From Branchiostoma floridae (lineage: Eukaryota > Chordata > Leptocardii > Amphioxiformes > Branchiostomatidae), in the NCBI RefSeq assembly GCF_000003815.2, contig NC_049996.1, positions 7,261,332 through 7,325,331 on the forward strand: a stretch of 64,000 nucleotides of DNA, in the 5' to 3' direction. Positions within the stretch are counted from its first letter, which is position 1; each line of letters opens with the position of its first letter. The position numbers and the translations under genes were made by a program. Of the stretch, positions 43,260 to 54,100 are shown piece after piece. Under the pieces are notes generated by a model. It was not told where the DNA came from. It did no database searches and was given only the letters and a program-made list of their open reading frames with translations.

Positions 43260-45200
43260 TTTGTTTGTTTGTGGATAGTGTAACTCAAGAAGTCGTTGGA
43301 GTACATAGGGTCTGCATGGCTTTCTGATCTTTACAAACACACTTCGCGTAATTAACCACAAGTGAAATTCTGTAAAAAGATTGTTGATTGTGAATTAAGA
43401 AGTTTTAAAAAATACATACTCTATCGGAAAATAACACTCACTTCTACTACATCTTGCAAATAGATCATAAACTACATTAAAATTCAAAACACTTTTCCAG
43501 TGTAATGCCTTCCAAATACTTTGTTAACGTGTATGGGCAACGCGCTGCTAGCTGACTGTCGTAAAATCACACCGTCTCCCACTTGCGGCATCCATGAAGC
43601 AACATCCAGACGTGGACGGTACCGAGACAGAGGAGGTGAGCTCAATCATTGGCTAATTTACTGTGTGGGTGGAAAACAATACAAAGCAATCGTAGAACGA
43701 AGACCATACTAGCATAAAAGATACGGGCGTGGATTTGAAATCCGGTGGGATAGAATTCCATACAGAGACACAGACGTTTTGGTAGGATACGCGACACCCT
43801 GCTTGTGTTATATGATACGCGTCCATAGCTGTCCATATTTGTCCTCTAGCGCATCCTCACCGAATAGCTTTAAATGGAGCTTTGATACTAACTGTACAAA
43901 TATTGCAGGCTTTGCATGTGTTTTTCATGTACAACGGTTTTAAAGAAGGCTATCCTTTCAAGGGCACTGTTATTGCATCTATGCTTTCAAGAACATAAGG
44001 CTATTGTGCATCGAAATACACTGTCGAAAGGTTATTGCCTCATCCCCTGCCCAACGACAATTGTCTATATTTGGAAGTAGGACATGGCCAAGTAGCCTTG
44101 AGTGTTCTAAACCCGGGAGTGCGAGTACGCGCATTCATGGTCATTTGGCACAATTTCGCTATCAAACAAAGACCATTCAACATCTCTTGGCAAAAACAAA
44201 CCCTCAGAGTTGTTGTTGAATGTTCTTTACGAGTTTGTGAGAATTTGAGGTCTAAATTTGGTCAGCCCGTATGCTGTAAAAGGAATGGTATTACGAAACT
44301 GCTTTTTTATGACATTTGGCGACGCGAGACATTTCATGTCAGGTACCCGCTATGCCTGCTATGTAAACCGGCGGTGTCTGGTCATGGCATATAGCGGATG
44401 GGAAGACTATTGTGTTACATAATATAAGTTTGGTGGTCTCCTGGAGCTCTCTATTGAAATATTCAAAGTGTTGTTGTTTTCACATATGTATTTGCTATTG
44501 GTACAAAACGCCGTACTGAATTGTAAAGCCTTGTTTATGCACAAGCAAATAGCATTATTATTCGTTTTCTGACTTCTGTCTCTTGTATGGTCGTCTATGT
44601 TCTATAGAGCCATGAGATTGAGAAATGACTTATTGTTTTTGTCTACCTCATGATGACTCAACTTAAGATGATAGATGGTTCTTAAGACAGAAATCATTTA
44701 CTCTTGAGACCACAAAATGTTCTTTGATATTAGCAAGCTAAAGAGCTACATGACATGAAATTAACTGAACTGAAAGATATAGACTACAGTACACAAAACT
44801 TTTTTTTTTAATTTTTTTTTCAAACTTTATTCAATATTTCAGCATAATACACAATAGCTCATACATATACATCATTGGAGCACAATAAAAAAACATTAAC
44901 ATGTGGTATAACAGGACTTGGTGAGAGAGAGAGAGGGATAACAAGCGTTGATCATTGGTCTGTGATTGACTTAACAGGTGTATCTAAGGTACACAAAAAT
45001 ATTGCAGTCGTAACAAAGTCTCCCTCCATAGATGAAGCGGTATAAATACCGTTCTAGTTTTAACGTCTTGTTTTGTCGAATCACAGCTATCATAGTTTTG
45101 TACCTTGCATCCATCTAATTCTAGTTCCAATTTGCTCCTCTGGTTCTTTATCTCCCGGAGAAGCGATCACAAGTACTTTCAAAGCAGAGTTTCGGCTCCC
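43260..45200. other. Intergenic sequence, no gene recognised
   Basis: Contains a 119-codon open frame (44035-44394, plus strand) without recognisable domains or flanking splice sites that I trust. A retroposon-like tail on the minus strand lies at about 44805-44900 (TTTTTTT..CAAACTTTATTCAATATTTC). A short GA run lies at 44925. Confidence 0.4.
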
Positions 45201-45204
45201 GATG

Positions 45205-45330
45205 TTTTTGGCCGTTTTGTCGGGCTTTCTATTTTGTAGCATTTTCTTCATGACGTTTACGGACAACGGAGTACAAAAGAAAACGTTATGAAATAGAAAG
45301 CCCAACAAAAACACGTCAAAAACAGCGAGA
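45205..45330. repeat. Small inverted repeat
   Basis: TTTTGTCGGGCTTTCTATTTTG at about 45216 is mirrored by GAAATAGAAAGCCCAACAAAAAC at about 45291. A third relative (GACAAAATAGAAAGCCAGACAAAA) lies at about 34711, so this is probably a short foldback element. Confidence 0.5.
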
Positions 45331-45559
45331 GCCAAACAACTGCTTGGAGAGTAATCTTAGGAGAGAACCAGTAGATAGAATTGGATGGATACCAATCTAC
45401 ATGTTATTGTGATACTTCGCTCTATAGCTATAGCTATAACATATTGTGTAATGTTGTCTAAATGATGATCTATGTCCATTCCACACCAGCAGGCTCCCAT
45501 GGCCTGACCTCTACTCGTGAATGTGTTGATGAGTCTACCATGGACACGTCTGTCTGCAG

Positions 45560-46030
45560 TAGGCACCGGTAACAGTTGGCTACATCCAGCGGAACTACAT
45601 ACCTTCACATCCGCCTGAACAGCTCGTGTGTCCTGAGATCGTAGGTCGAAATAATATTTCCAGGAAAGGCATTCTAAAAAGCTAGTCTTCCATCGGCGTG
45701 ACAATAGTACGTACAGCTGGTTGAAGTCCCGGTACTACATACGTACACATCCACCGGCGAACAGCTCGTGTGTACCGAAATCAAAGGCTAGAAAAATACA
45801 CCCAGGAAGAAGTTTCTAGAAAGTTCTCTTCCACTGGTCGTGACAAGGAGGAAAAACACTACAGTACGTACGGGCAGTGACGGTTTGCTGAATTCCGCAG
45901 CACAACATATACCAACGTAATCCACCGGTATAGTTCATGTCTGTATCGAGATTACAGTCCAGAAATTGGAAGTGTATCTCGGCATAGTTTACTAAGAGTT
46001 AGTCTTCTACTGGTTGTGACTGCAAGGAAA
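45560..46030. repeat. Three decayed ~145-bp tandem units just upstream of ankyrin gene 2
   Basis: Shared words are CATACGTACACATCC-CCG, GAACAGCTCGTGTGT, AGGAAG-..TTCTAGAAAG and CTTCCA-..CGTGACAA, in order at about 45590-45710, 45730-45850 and 45890-46025. They occupy the likely promoter region of the gene at 46322. Confidence 0.7.
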
Positions 46031-46321
46031 GATTTACTGTGCGAATAGTAAATTTGTCGATCCAGTTTAGCGTAAAAAGCTGTAAAGGTCAATATACCAG
46101 CAAAACTATCTTACTATTTCCAACAAGTACGCTGAACAGTGAGCGGCAGATTAAAATCCAATCTTTTTCAAAATCACACAAGAAGATTCAGAAGATCAAC
46201 TGTTAAAATCGGGAATAGAACTCATAACCTTTCAGTTCAAAGGCGCTGGAGTAGTCGAACACTACAGGAGCTCTGCACAGTTGTAAACCTATCGGCATTA
46301 GAGTTAAACCCAAACGCAGAC

Positions 46322-48337
46322 ATGACAACGAAAGACAATAACGGACGCACGTCGCTTCACCACGTGGCGGGCACAGGCCACCTTTACTTTCTCAACGTCC
46401 TGCTGGGCCAAGGTGCCGACGTGAACGCCGCCGACGACACCGGCGTCACGCCGCTACACTTCGCCGCAGAGAACGGGTACACCGATGCCGTCAGCTTCCT
46501 CTTAGACCGGGGGGCCAGCCTGTATGCGAAAGACGACGATGACTGGACTGTACTACATTATGCCGCCAAGGGTGGACACTGTGAAACCGTTACGCTATTG
46601 CTGGATGAAGGGATGGACTTGAGTGAGAAAGATGGCGATGGCTGGACTGCGCTTCATCTTGCAGCATGGAATGGCGACTGTGAGACCATTAGCTTGCTGC
46701 ATGACCGTGGTGCTAGATTAGACGATAGGGATAACAATGGGAGCACTGCGCTCATCTATGCCACACATAAAGACCACGTTGACGCGGTCATCCTTCTGTT
46801 AAACCGTGGTGCGGACTTGTCTGCAACTACAGAACAGGGTCGAACAGCGCTACACAACGCAGCACGGAATGGCCACTGTGACATCATCGAGGTCTTACTC
46901 AACGCAGGAGCTAGTGGAGGGTCTAAAGATAACGAGGGGTGGACTCCGCTACATCTAGCGGCAGCGCACGGCCAACATGATGTCATCAAACTGATGTCCA
47001 ATCGGAAGGCAGACATGGTTGCCAAGGACAACCGTGGTCGGGCGCCTATCCACCTGGCGGCGCAGAACGATGACAGCGACGGCATCCAGATTCTGCTCAA
47101 CTGCGGCTCCAACATCGATGTGAAAGACAAAGACGGACAAACAGCGCTTCTATACGCCGCGAAATGCGGTAACTGTGATTGTGTAGAGTTTTTGCTCGAG
47201 CGAGGCGCCAGTTTGAATACGAAGGACAGTTCAGGGTCGACGGCACTACACTTGGCCACAGACGATGGGCACTTGAATACCGTTACTCTACTGTTAGCCA
47301 AAGGTGCAAACTTGGACGCGAAGGACTACGGCAAGCGAGCGGCTCTTCACATCGCAGCAAGTAACGGTTACTGTGAGATCATCAACCTCCTACTGGACCT
47401 GGGAGCTAACATGGACACCAAGGACAGCGATGGGAAGACGGCACTGCATCTTGCAGCCGAGAACGAAGACGCCAACGCCATCAGTTACTTACTCCGCCAG
47501 GGAGCAGATATAGCCGTGACGGACATGAACAACAGAACGGCTTTACATCTTGCCGCGGCCAACGGCTACTGCGAAATCGTCCGCCTGCTTATAAATCGTG
47601 GTGCTGGCTTGGATACGAAAGACAAGGCCGGTTGGACAGCCCTTTTTCACGCCGCTTGGAACGGACACTGCAATGTGATCGCGCTGTTGCTCAAGCTTGA
47701 TACAGACTTAACGATCAAGGACATGAACCGTAGAACCGCGCTCCACCTAGCGGCTCTGCAAGGGCATGCAGAAGCCGTGATCAAGCTTCTAGCAGGCGGA
47801 GTTGACTTTACCAAGCAGGACAACAAGCGTAGAACCGCACTCCATCTTGCTACTCTTAAAGGCCACTGCGACGTGATCGACACTCTTCTGGCCGGAGGTT
47901 TAGACCTGTTTGCGAAGGATAACTGTGGGTGGACACCTTTACATATCGCTGCTTCAAAAGGTCACAAAGACGCCATCAACTTGCTCCTAGACAACGGAGC
48001 GGATCTGTGGTCCCGAGACAACGCAGGATGGACGCCGCTTCATAGAGCTGCTGTAGAAGACCGCGTAGCGATCGTGGAGAGTCTACTCATGGCGGGAGCA
48101 GACGGCAACGCGCCGGATAACCACGGCAAGAAGCCCGCGGATGTCGCCCCGAAGCACAGCCGTAGCCAGCTCCTGTTGATGTCGACTCGCGATAGGTTCT
48201 CACCGGACCTGAGGCGGTCATGCCGTATGAAGATTCACACTGTAATGGGAGAGGATAAGGAGAAGAATGTCCATAACCTCCCTCTGCCGACAATGCTGAA
48301 ACAATACATCATGTTCAGGGAGAGCTGCTCAGCTTAG
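46322..48337 (+). CDS. Ankyrin-repeat protein with SOCS-box-like C-terminus (ASB-like), single exon
   Basis: Open frame of 671 aa from the first ATG. Eighteen ankyrin repeats of 33 residues follow each other without insertions (KD-x-GxTALHLAAxNGHCExVxLLLxxGADL), plus a degenerate nineteenth. The end has a SOCS-like box: DLRRSCRMKIHTVM (BC box, with Ser where paralogs have Leu) and VHNLPLPTMLKQYIMF (Cul5 box). The closely similar box of the gene at 37934 suggests a common origin. Role by family: substrate adaptor of an elongin-BC/Cullin-5 ubiquitin ligase. The frame is open upstream to 46139, but that part contains a SINE-like B-box stretch (AATAGAACTCATAACC) and looks non-coding. A spliced 5' exon, perhaps joined at CTACAG near 46271, is possible. 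The repeat register starts immediately at the ATG, so the true N-terminus may be longer. Confidence 0.9.
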   Translation: MTTKDNNGRTSLHHVAGTGHLYFLNVLLGQGADVNAADDTGVTPLHFAAENGYTDAVSFLLDRGASLYAKDDDDWTVLHYAAKGGHCETVTLLLDEGMDLSEKDGDGWTALHLAAWNGDCETISLLHDRGARLDDRDNNGSTALIYATHKDHVDAVILLLNRGADLSATTEQGRTALHNAARNGHCDIIEVLLNAGASGGSKDNEGWTPLHLAAAHGQHDVIKLMSNRKADMVAKDNRGRAPIHLAAQNDDSDGIQILLNCGSNIDVKDKDGQTALLYAAKCGNCDCVEFLLERGASLNTKDSSGSTALHLATDDGHLNTVTLLLAKGANLDAKDYGKRAALHIAASNGYCEIINLLLDLGANMDTKDSDGKTALHLAAENEDANAISYLLRQGADIAVTDMNNRTALHLAAANGYCEIVRLLINRGAGLDTKDKAGWTALFHAAWNGHCNVIALLLKLDTDLTIKDMNRRTALHLAALQGHAEAVIKLLAGGVDFTKQDNKRRTALHLATLKGHCDVIDTLLAGGLDLFAKDNCGWTPLHIAASKGHKDAINLLLDNGADLWSRDNAGWTPLHRAAVEDRVAIVESLLMAGADGNAPDNHGKKPADVAPKHSRSQLLLMSTRDRFSPDLRRSCRMKIHTVMGEDKEKNVHNLPLPTMLKQYIMFRESCSA

Positions 48338-48359
48338 GTACTAGGGATTTAAGAAGGGA

Positions 48360-49010
48360 CAAATTTGGTTAGGGCTACAAAAATGGTTAGGGCTACAAAG
48401 TTAGAATGTCTCATAACCTTCGACGATGGCAATGCAGAAACAGAACATCATGTGCAAGAAGAGCTGCGTGTTTTAGAGTTCAGAACTTCAGATTCAAGAA
48501 GGGGCAAATTCATACTGTCCATGGTTAGGGCTACAAAAGTCTACAAAAGGTAGAATATATTACAACCTTAGACGATACTGAAACAGGACATCATGTTAGA
48601 GGAGAGCTGTGTGTTTAAAGGTTCAGTTTAGGTAATAAGAATTTAAGAAGGGACAAAATCGTACTGTCCATGGATGGGGCTACAAAGGTCTACTGAAAGT
48701 AGAATATCTTAGAGCCTTTGACGATGTTAAAACAGTACATCGTGTCAAGAGAAAAGAATGCTATTAGACCTATAGCACAGTCTAGTATTACAAGTTCAAG
48801 AAGTGTGTAGTCGACAGCCGTGCTGTCTAGGGCTAGGGCCCGTAAGGCGAGATGGAATGTGGGTATCTTACGAGTATCATCCTTGATATTGCTTAAACAG
48901 TACATCGTATTCAGAGAAAATGGTGCCTTTAGGCATAGAGTCAGTCTAGTATTACAAGATGTTCTAAAAGTATGTATTCGTGATGTCTAGGGCCAGGGCT
49001 GTGAATGGCA
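48360..49010 (+). repeat. Four decayed tandem copies of the 3' end of ankyrin gene 2
   Basis: After the stop codon, units of about 145 bp start near 48410, 48556, 48702 and 48857. Each contains a version of ATGCTGAAACAATACATCATGTTCAGGGAGAG, the DNA coding the Cul5-box end. The 3'UTR words TTTAAGAAGGGACAAA, TACTGTCCATGG and AGGGCTACAAA follow. The last coding segment and its UTR have been amplified and have decayed; none is open as a longer frame. Confidence 0.8.
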
Positions 49011-49631
49011 AAATGAATCCTACATCGTATGTGGTGCTTTTATATAGGCGAAGGGTTTACTCGTATATATGGAACACCGTACAAGAGGAGTGTTTGGCTT
49101 GATGAGCCCGATGAAAAGTTAACGGAAACTAGGAGCATACCGAATGGCTTATTCAACGCGAAGTGGACTTTGTAACGTTGGTATAAAGTATACTAAGCAT
49201 GTAAGGTCATGATGCCGTCAACAAGGTTGCTGTCGTAAACGTGCTGTCGTAAAGCTGTTGTGTGACGAATGTGACCAACTGCTATAAAGCATGATTATAA
49301 TGTTATTGGCTTTTAAAAGATGGTAAAGAGAAGGAAAGAAATGGTGCTACGTCTTCTAAGATGGAATGTTTAAGACATTGCTGAACGAAAAAATATTGCT
49401 TCGAGATATTTCCAAGTCAGAAAGGGAGAGTTATCTAAAGTGAAATTCATATATTTGATAATGTATGTGCGATCATTTGGAAATAGCAGCTTTGATTAAG
49501 CTAGAAATATATAAGTACACGCAGGACGGCGTTGATTTTATGTGTACGATGCTCCTTTTTCATTGTGATATTTCAATTTTCTTATATTTTATAAGGATTT
49601 CTTGAGAGGCTCTGGTAGCGGGAAATCTAAT

Positions 49632-49710
49632 CACACACACACCGGTACGCACGCACACACACACACACACACACACATACACACATAAACAAAAACACAC
49701 ATAGACTCAT
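49632..49710. repeat. CA microsatellite
   Basis: (CA)n with a few interruptions. Confidence 0.95.
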
Positions 49711-49749
49711 AGCTAGATCACCGACATGAGAACATAGATCCCTGGCGGT

Positions 49750-50262
49750 GTCACACCGCCTAAGCACTGTAGCGTAGTGAAACACTGTTTCGTCTGTCTT
49801 GTTCTTTGCATCAACTTCTGCTCCACGGTTTAAATAATAGCTCTACAGTGCCACTGACGGCATTCTCTAATTTCAAAGCAGATCCTATGGTAGCATAAGA
49901 TAGTATCAAAAGCTGGCAAAGGAGTCACGCCGGCCTAGGACTCTGTTTGGCTACCGAGTGGCTGATGACTGCCTTTGGCCAGCTGTACTCCTTTGCCAGC
50001 TTTGATACTATCTTATGCTACTGGTTAATCTGCCTGGAGATTAGGTATTGTCAATTGCAATAGCACCGACATCCGTCCCTCGGTCCAACAACATCTTTAC
50101 AGCAGGGCACACCCTAGCGGCGTGGTGCAAGGCTGTGCGGCCGCAGTAGTCTTTCGTATGGACACCCACTCCTCCGTCTAGTATGTACTGGTCTTTGTCA
50201 AAGTCCAATCTGACGCTATCATAGTTCCTGTGACAGAAGTGCAGAGGGGGAGATGCTTGCAA
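49750..50262 (-). pseudogene. Ankyrin-repeat pseudogene split by a MITE
   Basis: On the minus strand, 50262-50044 reads a degenerate ankyrin frame (TKDYCGRTALHHAA, KMLLDRGTDV) that ends in a stop. After the foldback MITE (50043-49868) the repeat resumes as VELLF, then with a one-base frameshift NRGAEVDAKNKTDETVFHYA. The stop codon TAA is the terminal TAA of the MITE. Probably a fragment of a third member of the nearby ankyrin/SOCS family. No SOCS box is seen. Confidence 0.8.
49868..50043. mobile_element. Foldback MITE 'taatctcc(a)agcagatc', copy 2
   Basis: Arms GCAGATCCTATGGTAGCATAAGATAGTATCAAAAGCTGGCAAAGGAGT and its inverse enclose a ~45-bp loop. The arms match the copy at 40148-40260 and extend it. 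Inserted in ankyrin-like sequence. Confidence 0.85.
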
Positions 50263-50269
50263 CTCTCGA

Positions 50270-52540
50270 TGACCAGAAAAAGAGGCAAACAGGGGGGCAT
50301 ACTACAAGTACGCAAAATAGCAGTTACTCAAGCAACTTGATATGATTATGGAAATGGTCAGACCAGCTCGTTTCAGACACCTTTCCCCAACAACACTGAA
50401 AAAAAGTAGGTCCTACCTGAAACGCCTGACCATTCCCAAAATCCTATCCAGTTGTTTGAGGGTCTTTGTGTAACTGTATTATCTTTGATATATTATTACC
50501 CGGGTATCTAACCGTCATCGATGTATATTCTATAAGCCGTTCTTTTCAAGGGAGACGATAAGATTTGACGATCTGAATTTGCATGAATAATGATTTCTTT
50601 GTTTTAATTCCTGTATACATATGTATATATACATATGTAACTTACATACTTATCATCTTGCTGACTTACATGTTGTATTCTATTATGCATACTTGGCTCT
50701 TTTGAATCAACTGATGACGCTGTAAACAGCTAGCCACCTCATGATACAAATGTAGCCAATCGGGTTTAGTTTATAACAACAAATTTAAACTCCGCCCCCC
50801 CTCCGAATAGCACGACTGCTGCCACATTTTACACTTATAAGTTAACCCGTGATTTAACAAAAGCCACAGACTTCTGGATTGCAGATACGTATCTCATAGA
50901 AGTGCGAGTAAATATCAAGTACATGATATCAAAAGTAGCTTTTGCGAAAATCTGATGCTGACCGAACTATTGGCTGGGTGAATGAAAAGCTTGGACCATT
51001 GTCGCAGCCCACAGTATTTCTCCCCTATGACGTAGGGGTAAGAAAGTAGTACAGCCTAGATCTGAAAGCGTTTAAAAACACGTAAATGTGAAAGGCAGCG
51101 GGGTATGAACTATACTGTATGGTAGCACGACAAGTTGATTTTCATTTCGTATGAGTAGGATTGTGATTTTTTTTATTTGTGAAGTTTGCCCATTGGGTGT
51201 ATAAATGCGCGTGACCTTTACAGCTGACTGCCTGGGTGAGTCGGCTGCAGTTCCGTATCGTCCCGCATGACCCTATTTAAAAGAGGGCGTCAAAATTAAA
51301 AAAAAACGACAATTTTGTTGTTGTTGTTGTTGCTTTTCAGTTATTTTGTAGATTCAACCCTCAACTTCAACATACTAGTTTGTCGTACTTGAAAACTGCA
51401 CCGTACGTATATAATTTTATCGGCATTGATTTGAGTCACCTTGCGGTCCTTAACTATAGAAATCCCCATAGGCGAAAAACTGTGTTCTGCTACCTTAAAC
51501 TTTTGAAACAAACTTCCGGGTGTCGTCAATCGGCACTGATCGAATTTCACGACAGGTTCAAGTTTTGTCATAACAGTATACCGAAGGGCGGAAGTCCCCT
51601 TCCCCGATCCCAACTAGAAATTTAGGGGAACTACAGTTATAATATATATAGTACTGCATGTATACGTAATCCTATGGGAAAGTGGAGGGAGAAAGGTGTC
51701 GTTATCTGAATAATTAAAACTTTTAGCCATAAAAAGTTACTCTAAATGCTAATCTGTTCTGTCAACTGTCATCAAACGCATTTACAAGAAATTGTACAAA
51801 CCCCAATCAGGGCCCTTGGATTGGTCCTGCAGGCTCAAAACAACCATTTGGAGACAATTTCACTATGTTATGGGGGTGTGGAAATCCGCAAGATGGAGAA
51901 AGGGAATTATTTTAACACCTAATTCAACAAGTACAGACTATTTCCTATCGTGGCCACCATAAAACTCCAGATTGCTCATAAAATCACACCAAGAGAAACC
52001 AAGAGAGGGTTTTCAAGGGTTTAAAGATTTGTTTTTATTTTGTCTCTCATGGTGGGGTCTAGGCGCACGCGCAGATTCTAGCGTCATCCCTTCCTGCAGC
52101 CACACCTTTCACTTTTGCCAGTGCCAGACACGAGCTGGGACATTTTCGTTTACGGTCTTCAATTGAAGGGAGAGGTTTAAACAAGGCTACAGACCTTCGA
52201 TAACACCCGTTACAGCAAAAGCAGTCAGCAGGCAAGACTAGTCACTTAACAGCGTTCTAGTGTTTCAGTTTTGGTGACATGTATTCAGTTTACATGTACC
52301 TTTCGTGCTGAGAGACTCTGAGCAGGAAATGTTTCGACTCTTTGATAGCTTAGTCCAGAAGTTCTCTGTTAGGACCGAGGATAAAAACTCCTTTGTTAGG
52401 ACCTAAGAATTTTCGACATCATCTCTTTGTTTTCTAACAGCGGTGCTGTTGACATAACAGGTAGGTTTTAGAAGAGTAGCTGTAAACAACGGGACCTTTC
52501 CGCAACCTTTTGTGACGTGCATTTTTGTGTTTCCCCAAGA
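50270..52540. other. Intergenic sequence upstream of the BAF-like gene
   Basis: No gene recognised. Has a TATACATATGTATATATACATATGTA palindrome-rich spot at about 50611 and a (TTG)n run at 51316-51332. Confidence 0.4.
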
Positions 52541-52547
52541 TTCCAAC

Positions 52548-53117
52548 ATGCCAGACACAAAGAAGCACCGCGACTTTGTTCGTGACCCATTGGGCAACAA
52601 GTTGGTTGGCGACATTCCTGGGATTGCTGATGTCACTGCAGGCAACTTCAGCCGACAGAACATCAACAAGGTAAGCAAGTGCATTTTCAGCTTGATATCG
52701 TGAATCTGCATATCATTATGCTGACTTTGAGTAGATCAGAGTGTCAACATATTTACACTGAGTGTGACGTACAATTTGTTATGTAGGACGTGATTTTGTA
52801 GTCGTTGTTCGATTTTCCAACTATCCATCTGGTATTTGTAGATGAGGCATTGCATATCTCTACTCTCAGCCCATGTATTGATTGTATAGATACATTTAGA
52901 AAATATATGTTTTCTTACAAATTTACATTATATTGTGACATGATACTACATTTTGTTTTATAGGCATGGCAAGTAGTGGGAAAGTACATGCTTCTGGATG
53001 GCAATGAGCAAGAGTTCAAAGCTTGGGTCTTAAATGTTAACCTTTGGTGCTGATACTGGACAGCAAGAAGCGGTCTACAAGGCTGTCCAGGAGTGGTGCG
53101 GACAGCATGTCTTGTAA
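52548..53117 (+). pseudogene. BANF1-like: Barrier-to-autointegration factor (BAF) homolog with a frameshift
   Basis: BAF is an ~89-aa DNA-bridging nuclear protein that binds LEM-domain proteins and reshapes chromatin at the envelope. Exon 1 (52548-52670, 41 codons) starts MPDTKKHRDFV and keeps the family pattern KHRDFV..PxGxKxVGxIPGI. Exon 2 starts at 52964 in phase 0 with AWQVVGKYMLLDGNEQEFKAW, like the BAF second helices. The frame then reads VLNVNLWC and stops at 53051. One base further on, another frame gives TFGADTGQQEAVYKAVQEWC and ends at 53115-53117, exactly matching the normal BAF C-terminus in content and length (91 codons if the extra base is ignored). So exon 2 has a +1 insertion or equivalent near 53030-53038. 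It may be a pseudogene, a truncated 70-aa paralog, or a base-call/assembly error. An ATTAAA polyadenylation signal lies at 53153-53158. Confidence 0.85.
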
Positions 53118-53159
53118 TCACTACATACATGTATCAGTCACATGATCATTGCATTAAAA

Positions 53160-54095
53160 ATGCAGCGAAACCTCTACTTGTGTTATTTTGGTGATTTTAT
53201 GCGTTTCCATTCACTTAATCAGCATCTTATCCATACCCTATTTTGACAGTGAACAGCTTATTTGCAAGTTTGTGTCGGAAAGCTAATTGCAAGTACTTTG
53301 TGGAAACATAAGGGACATATACATCTGACAACTCTTTGTTCTGTTTTTATGACTTGGTATATCAGTCAACAGCAACCACGTTTTTTTCGCTTCAACTCAT
53401 GTTACTACGGTTGTGATGTTTTTTTTTTTTAATCCAGCCATCTTGTTGTTTACCCATCTCGTTTTCTGTAGCCCTCTCACATTAGATTTGAAGTGCGTAG
53501 AGGATGCTATCCATAAAATTTACTTGCTGCGGCCTTAGTCTTAGATAACGGTATGTTTGATTTGAAGAAAAATACACTCATGCTGCATTCTATTCAAGAC
53601 AATATAACAGTATGTCATAAAAGCATTGATATTGCTAACACTCAGCAAATACATTTTTTATGTACCTTTCATAGATGTGCCAATTTTCCTTTGCAAATCA
53701 TAAGTAATTGTAGACATTGTGTCATGTATATTAAGGTAAATGCAACTAGATATAATGTTTTCAACATCAATAGCTTCATACATGGTTACAAAGTATCACA
53801 TTTACAAATAACATCTAGAGTAGATTAGCCCCAAACATCTTCCTATAGGTCATAGTTTTATACAAATACACAAGTTACTAGATAAACAATACATAACACA
53901 AGCACAAAGTTCATGTACATGTACAACAGGCCTATTGTAGATTGGTAATCCTTTTTGGTACATGTCTCCTCACACTACAGAGCCTAAATTCTAAAAGCTC
54001 TTAATATGTTTTTCTGTCCTGATAACTATCTATCTATCTATTTATCTTAAATACAACTGAATAGCCCCTACACCCTCATTGTTAACGGCATGTGG
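53160..54095. other. Gap between the BAF-like gene and the discoidin gene
   Basis: AT-rich flanking DNA with a (TATC)n run near 54027-54045. No gene recognised. Confidence 0.4.
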
Positions 54096-54100
54096 GAGGT

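Noticed and set aside
44035-44394. 119-codon open frame
   Set aside because: No domain, no codon pattern, no convincing splice sites or homolog that I recognise; chance frame likely.
46139-46321. N-terminal 61-residue extension of the second ankyrin protein
   Set aside because: Opens with a GTG codon, has no ankyrin or leader features, and part of it matches a tRNA-SINE B-box stretch. The first ATG at 46322 is preferred, though a spliced 5' exon remains possible.
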